NCBI GenBank assembly: GCA_004535795.1
Contig: SPIA01000001.1
Location: forward strand, 1,034,604-1,078,493
Reading direction: 5' to 3'
Length of the DNA: 43,890 bases
DNA from: Gammaproteobacteria bacterium LSUCC0057
Lineage (GTDB): Bacteria; Pseudomonadota; Gammaproteobacteria; Pseudomonadales; Porticoccaceae
Of this stretch, positions 9,516 to 15,680 are shown one piece after another (within the stretch, counting starts at the first letter, position 1; each line of letters starts with the position of its first letter). The notes beneath the pieces were generated by a model. The model searched no databases. It was given only the letters and a program-made list of their open reading frames with translations, and was not told where the DNA came from. Position numbers and translations under genes: made by a program.

Positions 9516-9543
9516 TTTTGCCGGCATCTGAAATTTGGCAAAA
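9516..9543. promoter_or_regulatory. Inverted repeat in the leader of the TonB receptor gene
   Basis: TTTTGCC (9516-9522) and GGCAAAA (9537-9543) form a perfect 7-bp inverted repeat with a 14-base spacer. Arm centres are about 21 bp apart, or two helical turns. It sits between the putative promoter and the GTG start of the receptor gene, where a dimeric repressor or RNA structure could act. No known regulator site is recognised. Confidence 0.3.
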
Positions 9544-9569
9544 TTCCGTAGCTGATAGTTTCAAAGCGG

Positions 9570-9586
9570 GGCTGTCAATAACAGCC
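9570..9586 (-). promoter_or_regulatory. Putative promoter -35 within a dyad upstream of the TonB receptor gene
   Basis: On the minus strand a consensus -35, TTGACA (9573-9578), lies inside the inverted repeat GGCTGT-N5-ACAGCC (9570-9586). Only poor -10 candidates follow (TATCAG after 15 bases), which would fit a promoter needing an activator. The overlapping dyad is a possible operator. The region also holds the end of the LytTR regulator gene, and no clear terminator for that gene was seen. Confidence 0.4.
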
Positions 9587-9649
9587 ATAAAAGACCAAAG
9601 GGGTTACAGCTGCGATGAATAGGTCTAAACAGGTAGAAATAGCGGTTGT

Positions 9650-10447
9650 TTAGCGCTCTATGGGCGCCAAAGTATCGCGATAATTGCGGCTCACCTTAAG
9701 TTTGGCACCGTTTTCCAGCGTTAGCTGCCGCTCGCCTTTGGCGAGTACGGCAATTTCGGTGACTTTGTTTAAATTGACCAGTGTTGAGCGGTGTATGCGC
9801 ACAATGGCGGTGCCTGCCAATTTTTCCTCTAAGTGCTTGAGGGTACTGCGCATCACGTAGGTTTTACCGTCGCTGTGAACACACATGTAATCGCCGGCCG
9901 CGTCCACCCAGTCAATGCTGTCGAACGCCAGCAAGGTGGTGGCACCGCCATCGGTAATCGCCAATTTGCCTGCATTAACTGCCCCAGCGGCTACCTGCGG
10001 CTGGTACTGCTCTAGCGCCGCCAACAGTTGGCCCTTGCTCTGCCAAGCGCCACCGTCGCGCAGCGTATCACTGAGCAGACGGGTGCGGGCGCGCGCCACA
10101 CTCTCTGCCACCCGGGTGGGGTCAAACGGCTTGAGCAGGTAGTCGACCGCGTGCAGATCGAACGCGGCCAGCGCGTATTGATCAAAAGCGGTGGCAAAGA
10201 TCACTAGCGGCATGGTATCTGCTTGCAGGGTTTTTACCAGATCAAAACCGCTGCCGCCGGGCATCTCTATATCCAAAAAAATCAGCTCAGGGCGCAGCGT
10301 TTCAATCAGCTGTTTGGCTTGACGAATATTGCCCGCCTCGGCGACTACCTCAAGCGATGGGTCTGACGCCAACATAGACACCATCAACTGCCGAGCCAGT
10401 GGCTCATCGTCGACCACCATCACCCGCAACGGGTCACCCGCGCTCAT
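9650..10447 (-). CDS. LytTR-family response regulator
   Basis: A 265-residue response regulator. The receiver domain covers about residues 7-125 with acidic pocket Asp13-Asp14, phospho-acceptor Asp59 in LIFLDIEMPG, and the conserved Lys in YLLKPFD. The C-terminal ~100 residues read as a LytTR DNA-binding domain (DSIDWVDAAGDYMCVHSDGK, then RIHRSTLVNLNKV). It should therefore bind short direct repeats in DNA when phosphorylated. Its ATG overlaps the stop of the upstream sensor kinase gene by ATGA, so the two are translationally coupled. The nearest downstream operon is the beta-glucan locus, 198 bp away in the same direction, which makes that locus a candidate target; this link is inferred from position only. 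Confidence 0.93.
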   Translation of the reverse strand: MSAGDPLRVMVVDDEPLARQLMVSMLASDPSLEVVAEAGNIRQAKQLIETLRPELIFLDIEMPGGSGFDLVKTLQADTMPLVIFATAFDQYALAAFDLHAVDYLLKPFDPTRVAESVARARTRLLSDTLRDGGAWQSKGQLLAALEQYQPQVAAGAVNAGKLAITDGGATTLLAFDSIDWVDAAGDYMCVHSDGKTYVMRSTLKHLEEKLAGTAIVRIHRSTLVNLNKVTEIAVLAKGERQLTLENGAKLKVSRNYRDTLAPIER

Positions 10448-11634
10448 TGGCTGCCCTCCCCTACCGGTATGCGAATTTCAACCTGATAACCGCCAAAAGA
10501 GGAGTTGGCGTGCGTTAACGAGAACTGGTCGGCGTAGAGCGCCGCCAAGCGTTCGCGAATATTGCGCAAGCCAGTGCCGGTGCCGGCGGCAGGTTTAGCT
10601 GTGGGGTTAGCACTAAAGCCCGGCCGGCTGCTGCCGTCGTCACTGCCGGAGTCGGCCACTACCAGCAGCACATTGTCGCCGTCGCGGCGCGCCTGAATCA
10701 AAATATCACCGCCGCGCTCTGAGGCGGCCACCGCATATTTAATGGCATTTTCAACCAGCGGCTGCAGCAGCAGGCTGGGAATCAGAAAATCAGCCACCTC
10801 CTCTTGTAGGTCGATACAGACCGTCAAGCGCTCGGCAAAGCGCACTTTTTCAATATCCAGATAGAGTCGCAACATCTCTATTTCGCTTTTAAGCGGCACC
10901 TGCTGGGCGAGATCGTTCTCTAGCGAGTAGCGCAAAAATCGGCTCAGGTGCAGCACCATCTCACTCGCCTGCGCTGGGTGCTGCGCCGCGATCAGCGAAT
11001 TGACGGCATTGAGGGTATTGAACAAAAAATGCGGGTTAATCTGGTAACGCAGCATTTTTAACTGAGCGTCGCGCGCCTGAGACTCGGCTCGCAGCAGTGC
11101 CAGGGCACTTTCGCGCTGTTCGGACTCGACCCGCACCAACCGCTGGTGTTCTTCCTCAAAGAGCTGGTAAAACTTAACCCCGTAATAGAGTGCAGTCCAA
11201 CAGAAAAAAATAAATATAGAGGGAAAATACCAGCCGCCAAAGTCGGCCCACAAGCCGGTTTCGTCGGTGAGCACTAAAAATAGTACCAGCCGCAGTGCCG
11301 CCCAGATCAACGACAACAGCAGCACCACCACCACGGTCAAGACCAAACGCAATACCAGCTGGGTCTTCCATAGCGCCCGATAGATGCCGCGCATTGGCCA
11401 GCAGACCAACATACCCAGAAAAGACTGCAAGATGTTGTGCGCTACATACTCTACCTCGGGCTGGTTGTACCAGAGATTGAGGCTGACAAAGCTCACCACC
11501 GCAAAGCCCAGCCAGCCACCGGTATTAAATAACCAGAAAAACAGCGTGCTATTGCGCTGCATTACCCCAGCCACCGAGCTTGTTTTACGGCTAATGGGGT
11601 AATCTGGGGTCTCGGCTACAGGGGTATCGCTCAT
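10444..11634 (-). CDS. LytS/YehU-type membrane sensor histidine kinase
   Basis: A 396-residue sensor kinase partnered with the adjacent LytTR regulator. About four hydrophobic segments lie at residues 31-53, 65-80, 95-122 and 138-155. A short coiled linker follows, then the His_kinase domain with phospho-acceptor His202 in QINPHFLFNTLNA and the ATP-binding N-box LVENAIKYA (Asn296). The G-box GTGTGLRNIRERL is near the C-terminus. There is no large periplasmic domain, so the signal is probably membrane-borne or very small. The ATG at 11634 is used because an in-frame TTG at 11661 has no better ribosome site; a further ATG at 11562 preceded by TGGGGT is also possible. Downstream it overlaps the regulator gene by four bases. 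Confidence 0.9.
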   Translation of the reverse strand: MSDTPVAETPDYPISRKTSSVAGVMQRNSTLFFWLFNTGGWLGFAVVSFVSLNLWYNQPEVEYVAHNILQSFLGMLVCWPMRGIYRALWKTQLVLRLVLTVVVVLLLSLIWAALRLVLFLVLTDETGLWADFGGWYFPSIFIFFCWTALYYGVKFYQLFEEEHQRLVRVESEQRESALALLRAESQARDAQLKMLRYQINPHFLFNTLNAVNSLIAAQHPAQASEMVLHLSRFLRYSLENDLAQQVPLKSEIEMLRLYLDIEKVRFAERLTVCIDLQEEVADFLIPSLLLQPLVENAIKYAVAASERGGDILIQARRDGDNVLLVVADSGSDDGSSRPGFSANPTAKPAAGTGTGLRNIRERLAALYADQFSLTHANSSFGGYQVEIRIPVGEGSQ

Positions 11635-11750
11635 ACAGGGGTCACAGTAGTTGGTGTGCAAGTTATCGTAGTGGATTTAAGCTGCGGGGTATACCGGGAG
11701 CATATAGCGGGCTTTGCCTTTCCTATCTAAACGCACTGGTTATGGAGAGT

Positions 11751-11969
11751 ATTGACCATTAGCGGCGCCTGCGCCGCTAATCCAGCCTGCGGCTGCTGCG
11801 GTCCAACTGCTGGCGCAGTTATCGAACCTGAGGAGGTTCTCACCTCCCTTGTGCTGCCCATAAAAAAACCCTGCATGAAAATGCAGGGTTTTTAATATGG
11901 CGCACTCGGCGAGAGCAGCTTAAACGCAACATTAAAGCAGGGCTGACGCCAACTACCAGTCTCGGGAGG
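11751..11969 (-). repeat. tRNA-linked tandem repeat, unit 1 (distal)
   Basis: The unit farthest from the tRNA, 219 bp. In minus-strand order it holds a 50-bp insert, a relic of the tRNA 3' end (CCGAGTGCGCCA, 11898-11909), a terminator hairpin (11862-11893), three smaller hairpins and a perfect 10-bp-stem palindrome, ATTAGCGGCG-CCTG-CGCCGCTAAT (11758-11781). It matches unit 2 over almost its whole length with scattered substitutions and one- to three-base indels. Homology stops at 11751. The 11662-11750 stretch between the kinase gene and the array shows nothing recognisable. Confidence 0.9.
11862..11893 (-). terminator. Terminator copy in repeat unit 1
   Basis: AACCCTGCAT and ATGCAGGGTT pair around a short loop, flanked by A and T runs. 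On the minus strand the hairpin is followed by at least seven T. It is a copy of the terminator directly behind the tRNA-Arg gene and would stop any transcript reading through the two earlier copies. Confidence 0.75.
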
Positions 11970-12185
11970 ATTGACGATTAGCGGCGCCTGCGCCGCTAAT
12001 CCAGCCTGCGGCTACTGCGGTCCAACTGCTGGCGCAGTTGTCGAACCTGGGGAGGTTCTCACCTCCCTTGTGCTGCCATAAAAAAACCCTGCATAAAATG
12101 CAGGGTTTTTAATATGGCGCACTCGGCGAGAGCAGCTTAAACACAAATTAAAGCAGGGCTGACGCCAACTACCGGTCTCGGGAGG
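11970..12185 (-). repeat. tRNA-linked tandem repeat, unit 2 (middle)
   Basis: A 216-bp complete unit. It carries the tRNA 3' relic at 12115-12126, split by a 50-bp insert (12127-12176) from a second relic, CTCGGGAGGATT (12177-12188), with CTCGG present on both sides. It also holds its own terminator (12080-12110) and the 24-bp palindrome (11977-12000). It is nearly identical to units 1 and 3. Confidence 0.9.
12080..12110 (-). terminator. Terminator copy in repeat unit 2
   Basis: The same AACCCTGCAT/ATGCAGGGTT stem as behind the tRNA, with a T-run on its minus-strand 3' side. It is the second of three such terminators met by a transcript leaving the tRNA gene. Confidence 0.78.
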
Positions 12186-12347
12186 ATTGACGATTAGCGG
12201 CGCCTGCGCCGCTAATCCAGCCTGCGGCTGCTGCGGTCCAACTGCTGGCGCAGTTGTCGAACCTGAGGAGGTTCTCACCTCCCTTGTGCTGCCATAAAAA
12301 AACCCTGCATAAAATGCAGGGTTTTTAATATGGCGCACTCGGGAGGA
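12186..12347 (-). repeat. tRNA-linked tandem repeat, unit 3 (tRNA-proximal)
   Basis: The copy fused to the intact tRNA gene. It starts at 12186 with the same ATTGACGATTAGCGGCG edge and runs through the palindrome (12193-12216), hairpins CAACTGC-tggc-GCAGTTG (12239-12256) and GGAGGT-tctc-ACCTCC (12267-12282), and the terminator, directly into the real tRNA 3' end. It lacks the 50-bp insert seen in the other units because here the tRNA sequence continues unbroken. Confidence 0.88.
12295..12327 (-). terminator. Rho-independent terminator of tRNA-Arg
   Basis: Immediately after the tRNA on the minus strand, AAAAACCCTGCAT and ATGCAGGGTTTTTTT form a 10-bp stem with a 3- to 4-base loop followed by a T-run. 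This is a textbook intrinsic terminator four bases beyond the encoded CCA. Copies recur in both downstream repeat units. Confidence 0.88.
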
Positions 12348-12407
12348 TTCGAACCTCCGACCGCTCGGTTCGTAGCCGAGTACTCTATCCAGCTGAGCTA
12401 CGAGTGC
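12331..12407 (-). tRNA. tRNA-Arg (anticodon ACG)
   Basis: A 77-base tRNA with encoded CCA. Acceptor GCACTCG pairs with CGAGTGC, and the discriminator is G. The D-arm is AGCTCAGCTGGATAGAGT, the anticodon stem CTCGG/CCGAG holds loop CTACGAA with anticodon ACG (read as ICG), and the T-arm is GGAGG-TTCGAAT-CCTCC. It closely matches the E. coli argV-type tRNA-Arg(ACG), which decodes CGU, CGC and CGA. A strong promoter lies 22 bp upstream and a terminator directly follows. The last 19 bp are repeated in the downstream tandem array. No integrase gene or phage-like segment is nearby, so there is no sign of an island inserted here. Confidence 0.98.
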
Positions 12408-12428
12408 GTGTTCTCTTTGAGAGCGCGC

Positions 12429-12457
12429 ACTATAGTGCTGAGCCCTTGATGAGTCAA
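12429..12457 (-). promoter_or_regulatory. Sigma-70 promoter of tRNA-Arg with GC-rich discriminator
   Basis: On the minus strand, -35 TTGACT (12452-12457) and -10 TATAGT (12429-12434) are separated by exactly 17 bp. The sequence after the -10 is GCGCGCTC, the GC-rich discriminator typical of stringently controlled stable-RNA promoters. Transcription should start near 12422, leaving a short 5' leader to the tRNA. Confidence 0.85.
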
Positions 12458-12467
12458 GCTTGTGCGG

Positions 12468-13253
12468 CTAAAAAGTGTAGCCGACATTGATTTGGTAGAC
12501 CCACGGATCGAGCTCGATATTGCCAACCGTAATAACATCGCCGGCGTTGCTAAAACTCGCTTTGGTGTCGATATCGATCCAGCGCACACTGCCATTGAGG
12601 TGCCATTGTGGGTCGAGTGCGACATCTACGCCGAGCTGTAAGGCCACCCCCCAGGAGTCGTCAAGCTCGAGTTTCATCGCTATCGGATCAGCGCCCTCGC
12701 CGGCTGCCAGCACTCCGGTCAGCGCCTCTAGTTCTGGCGCGACATCCTCGCTGAAAAATCGGGTGTAGTTGATGCCGGCACCCACATACGGCTGCACCGC
12801 GGAGCTGTTATCTGCTAGGGGGTAGTAAACCGCAGAGACGGTGGGAGGTAGATGTTTGGTTGAGCCGGCCGGCACTTGTAAACCTGCGGTATGGCCGTCG
12901 AGATTGGCGGTGATATCGTGCTCAAACGGCGTGGCGGCGAGCAGTTCAACGCCGAAATTGTGGCTGTACATGTAGGTGAGGGTGAGGCCGAGCTGGGTGT
13001 CGTTATCGACCCGGGCATCGGTGCCGGCAATGGCCGACACGTCGAGTGCGGGAATGGCGATACCGCCGCTGCTCTCATCCGGGGCGACTTGAACTGCACC
13101 GGCGCGGATAAACAGATCGCCGGCCTGGTAACTCATCGCCGGGCTGGCAACGGCAACGGCCGCCAGCGTCGACAACGCCAACAAGCCACAGCGACTGGCT
13201 CGCGGGGTGCGGCGGTTAGTGACAAGGTTAACGGGTGACTTGACTGGGTGCAT
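12468..13253 (-). CDS. ompW: OmpW-family outer-membrane protein
   Basis: A 261-residue small outer-membrane beta-barrel of the OmpW/OprG family. After an N-terminal signal region (hydrophobic run LLALSTLAAVAVA, cut near MSYQA) come the family landmarks: GDLFIRAGAVQVAPDES, YMYSHNFGVELLAATPFEHDI, a KHLPPTVSAVYYP strand and a final Phe in QINVGYTF. The ATG at 13253 is chosen because GAGGA sits 7 bases upstream. The signal region is unusually long, with about 20 polar residues before the hydrophobic core. Family members pass small hydrophobic or ionic solutes and are often induced under low oxygen, which fits two FNR/Anr-like boxes upstream. Its 3' end lies just upstream of the tRNA-Arg promoter, whose -35 is 10 bp past the stop. 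Confidence 0.93.
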   Translation of the reverse strand: MHPVKSPVNLVTNRRTPRASRCGLLALSTLAAVAVASPAMSYQAGDLFIRAGAVQVAPDESSGGIAIPALDVSAIAGTDARVDNDTQLGLTLTYMYSHNFGVELLAATPFEHDITANLDGHTAGLQVPAGSTKHLPPTVSAVYYPLADNSSAVQPYVGAGINYTRFFSEDVAPELEALTGVLAAGEGADPIAMKLELDDSWGVALQLGVDVALDPQWHLNGSVRWIDIDTKASFSNAGDVITVGNIELDPWVYQINVGYTF

Positions 13254-13318
13254 GCGGGGTTCCTCAGATAGGTTGGATAGTGATGGCGCCATTCAAGCGC
13301 GCTCAACACCCACCTACC

Positions 13319-13332
13319 TTGACCTGCATCAA
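13319..13332. promoter_or_regulatory. FNR/Anr-like box 1 upstream of ompW
   Basis: TTGACCTGCATCAA matches the FNR/Anr consensus TTGAT-N4-ATCAA at nine of ten specified bases. It lies 66 bp before the ompW start codon, a plausible activator position. OmpW/OprG genes are known FNR/ANR targets in E. coli and Pseudomonas. Confidence 0.6.
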
Positions 13333-13369
13333 CGCTCCGCAGTGACCCCGCGCATTAGCGGCTATGCTT

Positions 13370-13383
13370 TAGATGTAGATCAA
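13370..13383. promoter_or_regulatory. FNR/Anr-like box 2 upstream of ompW
   Basis: TAGATGTAGATCAA matches TTGAT-N4-ATCAA at nine of ten bases. Its centre is 51 bp from that of box 1, further upstream of ompW and close to the bolA stop. The pair would suit tandem binding of an FNR-type dimer. Confidence 0.55.
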
Positions 13384-13403
13384 CAAAACCGTCTTTACTG
13401 GCG

Positions 13404-13721
13404 TTAGTCCGCTTTAGAGCCCCCCAGGCAGTTCGGTGAATCTGGCACGCTAGCCACTGCCTGCCACTCTGTGGGGGTATGTGTATGCAGAGCCAGCGCG
13501 TGTACCGGTCCGGCCAGCTGTTCGGCCAACAGTGCGTAGAGTCTTTGGTGGCGCGCCACTTTGCGCTGCCCCTCGAAGGCGGTACTGACCACCAGTAGTT
13601 TAAAATGGCTCTCTGAGCCAGGCGGCACCGAGTGCATATGGCTCTCGTTGCTCAGCTGCAGATGGGTGGGCGCCAGTGCAGCGGTTACGATGTCAGCTAT
13701 CTGTTGTTCTACAGGCCCCAT
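13404..13721 (-). CDS. BolA/IbaG-family protein
   Basis: A 105-residue protein of the BolA family. The conserved core SESHFKLLVVSTAFEGQRKVARHQRLYALL includes the usual strand and the F-G-x-x-x-V-x-R-H-Q segment. The N-terminal half (IADIVTAALAPTHLQLSNES) matches the family's first helix and strand. BolA proteins act with monothiol glutaredoxins in iron-sulphur cluster handling or bind DNA; which paralogue this is cannot be told. The His in HM(H)SV and the RHQ His are candidate cluster ligands. It is divergent from argS with a 179-bp shared upstream region holding promoters in both directions, and is upstream of and codirectional with ompW. Confidence 0.9.
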   Translation of the reverse strand: MGPVEQQIADIVTAALAPTHLQLSNESHMHSVPPGSESHFKLLVVSTAFEGQRKVARHQRLYALLAEQLAGPVHALALHTHTPTEWQAVASVPDSPNCLGGSKAD

Positions 13722-13767
13722 GGCAGCAGCTACTCCGAATTAGTTGGCGGTGATAAATTTGCCGCCG

Positions 13768-13797
13768 ACTATAGCAACCGCTGCGCGCCAGCGGCAA
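13768..13797 (-). promoter_or_regulatory. Putative bolA-family gene promoter
   Basis: On the minus strand, TTGCCG (13792-13797) and TATAGT (13768-13773) are separated by 18 bp and point toward the bolA-family gene. The start codon is about 47 bp below the -10. Motif quality is moderate. Confidence 0.45.
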
Positions 13798-13804
13798 CAG
13801 TGCT

Positions 13805-13832
13805 TTGCATCTGTGCTGCGCACCACTACAAT
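13805..13832 (+). promoter_or_regulatory. Putative argS promoter
   Basis: TTGCAT (13805-13810) and TACAAT (13827-13832) are spaced by 16 bp and lead to a start near 13839, about 60 bp before the argS ATG. Its position also argues against an in-frame earlier start at 13805 for argS. Confidence 0.6.
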
Positions 13833-13900
13833 TCGCCCCCGTGCTGTGCTGCGTTTTTTACCGCTCTCAGCTGCCACTCATCACTGCTGCGAGCCCTGTT

Positions 13901-15634
13901 ATGTCGGTAAAATCTCTCCTCGAAAATGCTGTGCGGCGCGCCATGGACAGCGCCGGCATCCCCGCCGACTGCTCGCCGGCGGTCACCCGCAGCAACCGCC
14001 CAGAGTTTGGCGACTTTCAGGCCAACGGCGCCATGGCCGCCGCCAAGCAGCTCAAAACTAATCCGCGCGCGCTGGCCGGCGCGATTGTCGAACAGCTGCA
14101 ACAGCAGCTACAGGGGCAAGTGGACAAACTCGAGCTGGCTGGCCCTGGCTTTATCAACATAACGCTCAGTGCAGCATTTATCGGCGACCAGTTGGCTGCC
14201 AAGCCTACCCCAGACTCCCGCCCAGCAGAGACGGTGGTGGTCGATTACTCGGCGCCCAACTTGGCCAAACAGATGCACGTTGGCCACCTGCGTTCCACCA
14301 TTATTGGCGATGCTATCGCCCGTGTGTTAACCCATCTCGGCGACACAGTGATACGGCAGAACCATGTCGGCGACTGGGGCACACAGTTCGGCATGTTAAT
14401 CGCCGAACTGGAGGAGCAACTGAGCAGTGGCGAGCAGGCAGAGCTGGCGCTGGCTGACCTGGAGCAGTTTTACCAAGCCGCCAAACTGCACTTTGATGCC
14501 GACCCCGCCTTTGCCGACAAGGCGCGCGCCTATGTGGTTAAACTGCAATCCGGAGACAGCCATTGCCGAGCGCTCTGGCAGCAATTTATTGCTATCTCTA
14601 TTGCTCACAATGTCTCACTCTACCGTCAGCTTGGCGTGCTGCTAACCGAACACGACACCATGGCCGAGTCGGCCTACAACGACCAGTTAGCCGATGTCGT
14701 CGCAACACTGATGAAAAGCGGTATCGCTGTTGAGGACGACGGCGCCAAGGTGGTCTTTATCGATGAGTTGGCCGACAAGAATGGCAACCCATCACCGATG
14801 ATTATTGAAAAACGCGGCGGCGGTTACCTCTACGCCACTACCGATCTAGCCGCAGCGCGCTACCGCGCGCAGGTTTTGCGGGCCGACCGCGCACTTTACT
14901 TTATCGATGCGCGCCAATCGCTGCATATGAAGCAGGTATTTGCCACTGCGCGGCGCGCCGAATTTGTCCCCGCCACCATGCAGCTGCAACACCTGGCGTT
15001 TGGCACCATGATGGGGGCCGACGGCAAACCGTTTAAAACGCGCAGCGGCGGCACAGTTAAATTGGCCGACCTACTCAATGAAGCGATCGAGCGCGCCACT
15101 GTATTGGTGGCTGAAAAAAACCGCGACAGCGACATCAGTGCCGACGAGCTCGCCGAGATCGCGCGCAAGGTGGGTATTGGTGCAGTTAAGTATGCCGATC
15201 TGAGCAAAACCCGCACCAACGACTACATTTTTGACTGGGACAGCATGCTCTCTTTTGAGGGCAACACCGCCCCCTATTTGCAGTACGCCTACACGCGTAT
15301 CGTCAGCATCTTCCGCCGCGCCGACATTGAGCTGAACAGCTTTGCCGCCGCCATCGCCGTGGAGCTGCCGCAGGAGCGCGCGCTGGCGCTGCACCTGCTC
15401 GGCTTTGAGGATCTCCTCGCCCAGGTGGCCAAAGAGTGCTACCCGCACCTGCTGTGCAACTACCTCTACGAGCTGGCCAGTCTGTTTATGAGCTTCTATG
15501 AAGCGGCGCCGATGCTCAAAGAGGGCGTCGCACCCGCGGTCAAAGCGAGCCGGCTGGCGCTGGCCAAACGCAGCGCCGACACCCTGGCGCTGGGGCTAGA
15601 GCTGCTCGGCATAGAGACCATGCAACGAATGTAA
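13901..15634 (+). CDS. argS: Arginyl-tRNA synthetase
   Basis: A 577-residue class I arginyl-tRNA synthetase, the same length as the E. coli enzyme. The start [14 protein letters not shown] at 13901 fits the family's N-terminal additional domain that binds the tRNA D-loop; a longer frame begins in the promoter and is rejected. The HIGH signature appears as HVGH (126-129) within [20 protein letters not shown]. The KMSK region is represented by [14 protein letters not shown], lacking the canonical lysines as usual for ArgRS. The C-terminal anticodon-binding domain ends [17 protein letters not shown], a typical ArgRS terminus. It charges tRNA-Arg, one of which is encoded 1.5 kb away. In pseudomonads argS commonly lies near hslVU; here about 17.4 kb separates them. 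Confidence 0.98.
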   Translation: MSVKSLLENAVRRAMDSAGIPADCSPAVTRSNRPEFGDFQANGAMAAAKQLKTNPRALAGAIVEQLQQQLQGQVDKLELAGPGFINITLSAAFIGDQLAAKPTPDSRPAETVVVDYSAPNLAKQMHVGHLRSTIIGDAIARVLTHLGDTVIRQNHVGDWGTQFGMLIAELEEQLSSGEQAELALADLEQFYQAAKLHFDADPAFADKARAYVVKLQSGDSHCRALWQQFIAISIAHNVSLYRQLGVLLTEHDTMAESAYNDQLADVVATLMKSGIAVEDDGAKVVFIDELADKNGNPSPMIIEKRGGGYLYATTDLAAARYRAQVLRADRALYFIDARQSLHMKQVFATARRAEFVPATMQLQHLAFGTMMGADGKPFKTRSGGTVKLADLLNEAIERATVLVAEKNRDSDISADELAEIARKVGIGAVKYADLSKTRTNDYIFDWDSMLSFEGNTAPYLQYAYTRIVSIFRRADIELNSFAAAIAVELPQERALALHLLGFEDLLAQVAKECYPHLLCNYLYELASLFMSFYEAAPMLKEGVAPAVKASRLALAKRSADTLALGLELLGIETMQRM

Positions 15635-15635
15635 A

Positions 15636-15652
15636 CCGCCCGTGGTGGGCGG
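15636..15652 (+). terminator. Weak hairpin after argS
   Basis: CCGCCC-gtggt-GGGCGG directly follows the argS stop. The stem is six G/C pairs with a five-base loop, but no T-run follows. It may slow polymerase or protect the argS 3' end; it also lies just before the M1 peptidase gene. Confidence 0.4.
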
Positions 15653-15680
15653 CAACTGCTTTCAACCTAAGGGGATGCCA

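Noticed and set aside
12012-12338. A 108-residue minus-strand open frame spanning the repeat array, with an internally repeated RHIKNPAFYAGFFYG-type peptide.
   Set aside because: It is a translation of terminator hairpins and non-coding repeats, begins inside the tRNA 3' end and lacks a ribosome site. A peptide as claimed for rtT cannot be excluded, but nothing supports it.
11751-12347. The tandem units considered as a CRISPR array.
   Set aside because: Units are ~217 bp and nearly identical throughout with no unique spacers, and no cas gene is near.
12331-12407. tRNA-Arg 3' end as an attachment site of a genomic island.
   Set aside because: The 19-bp repeats lie only within the tandem array, and no integrase or phage-like gene is in the window.
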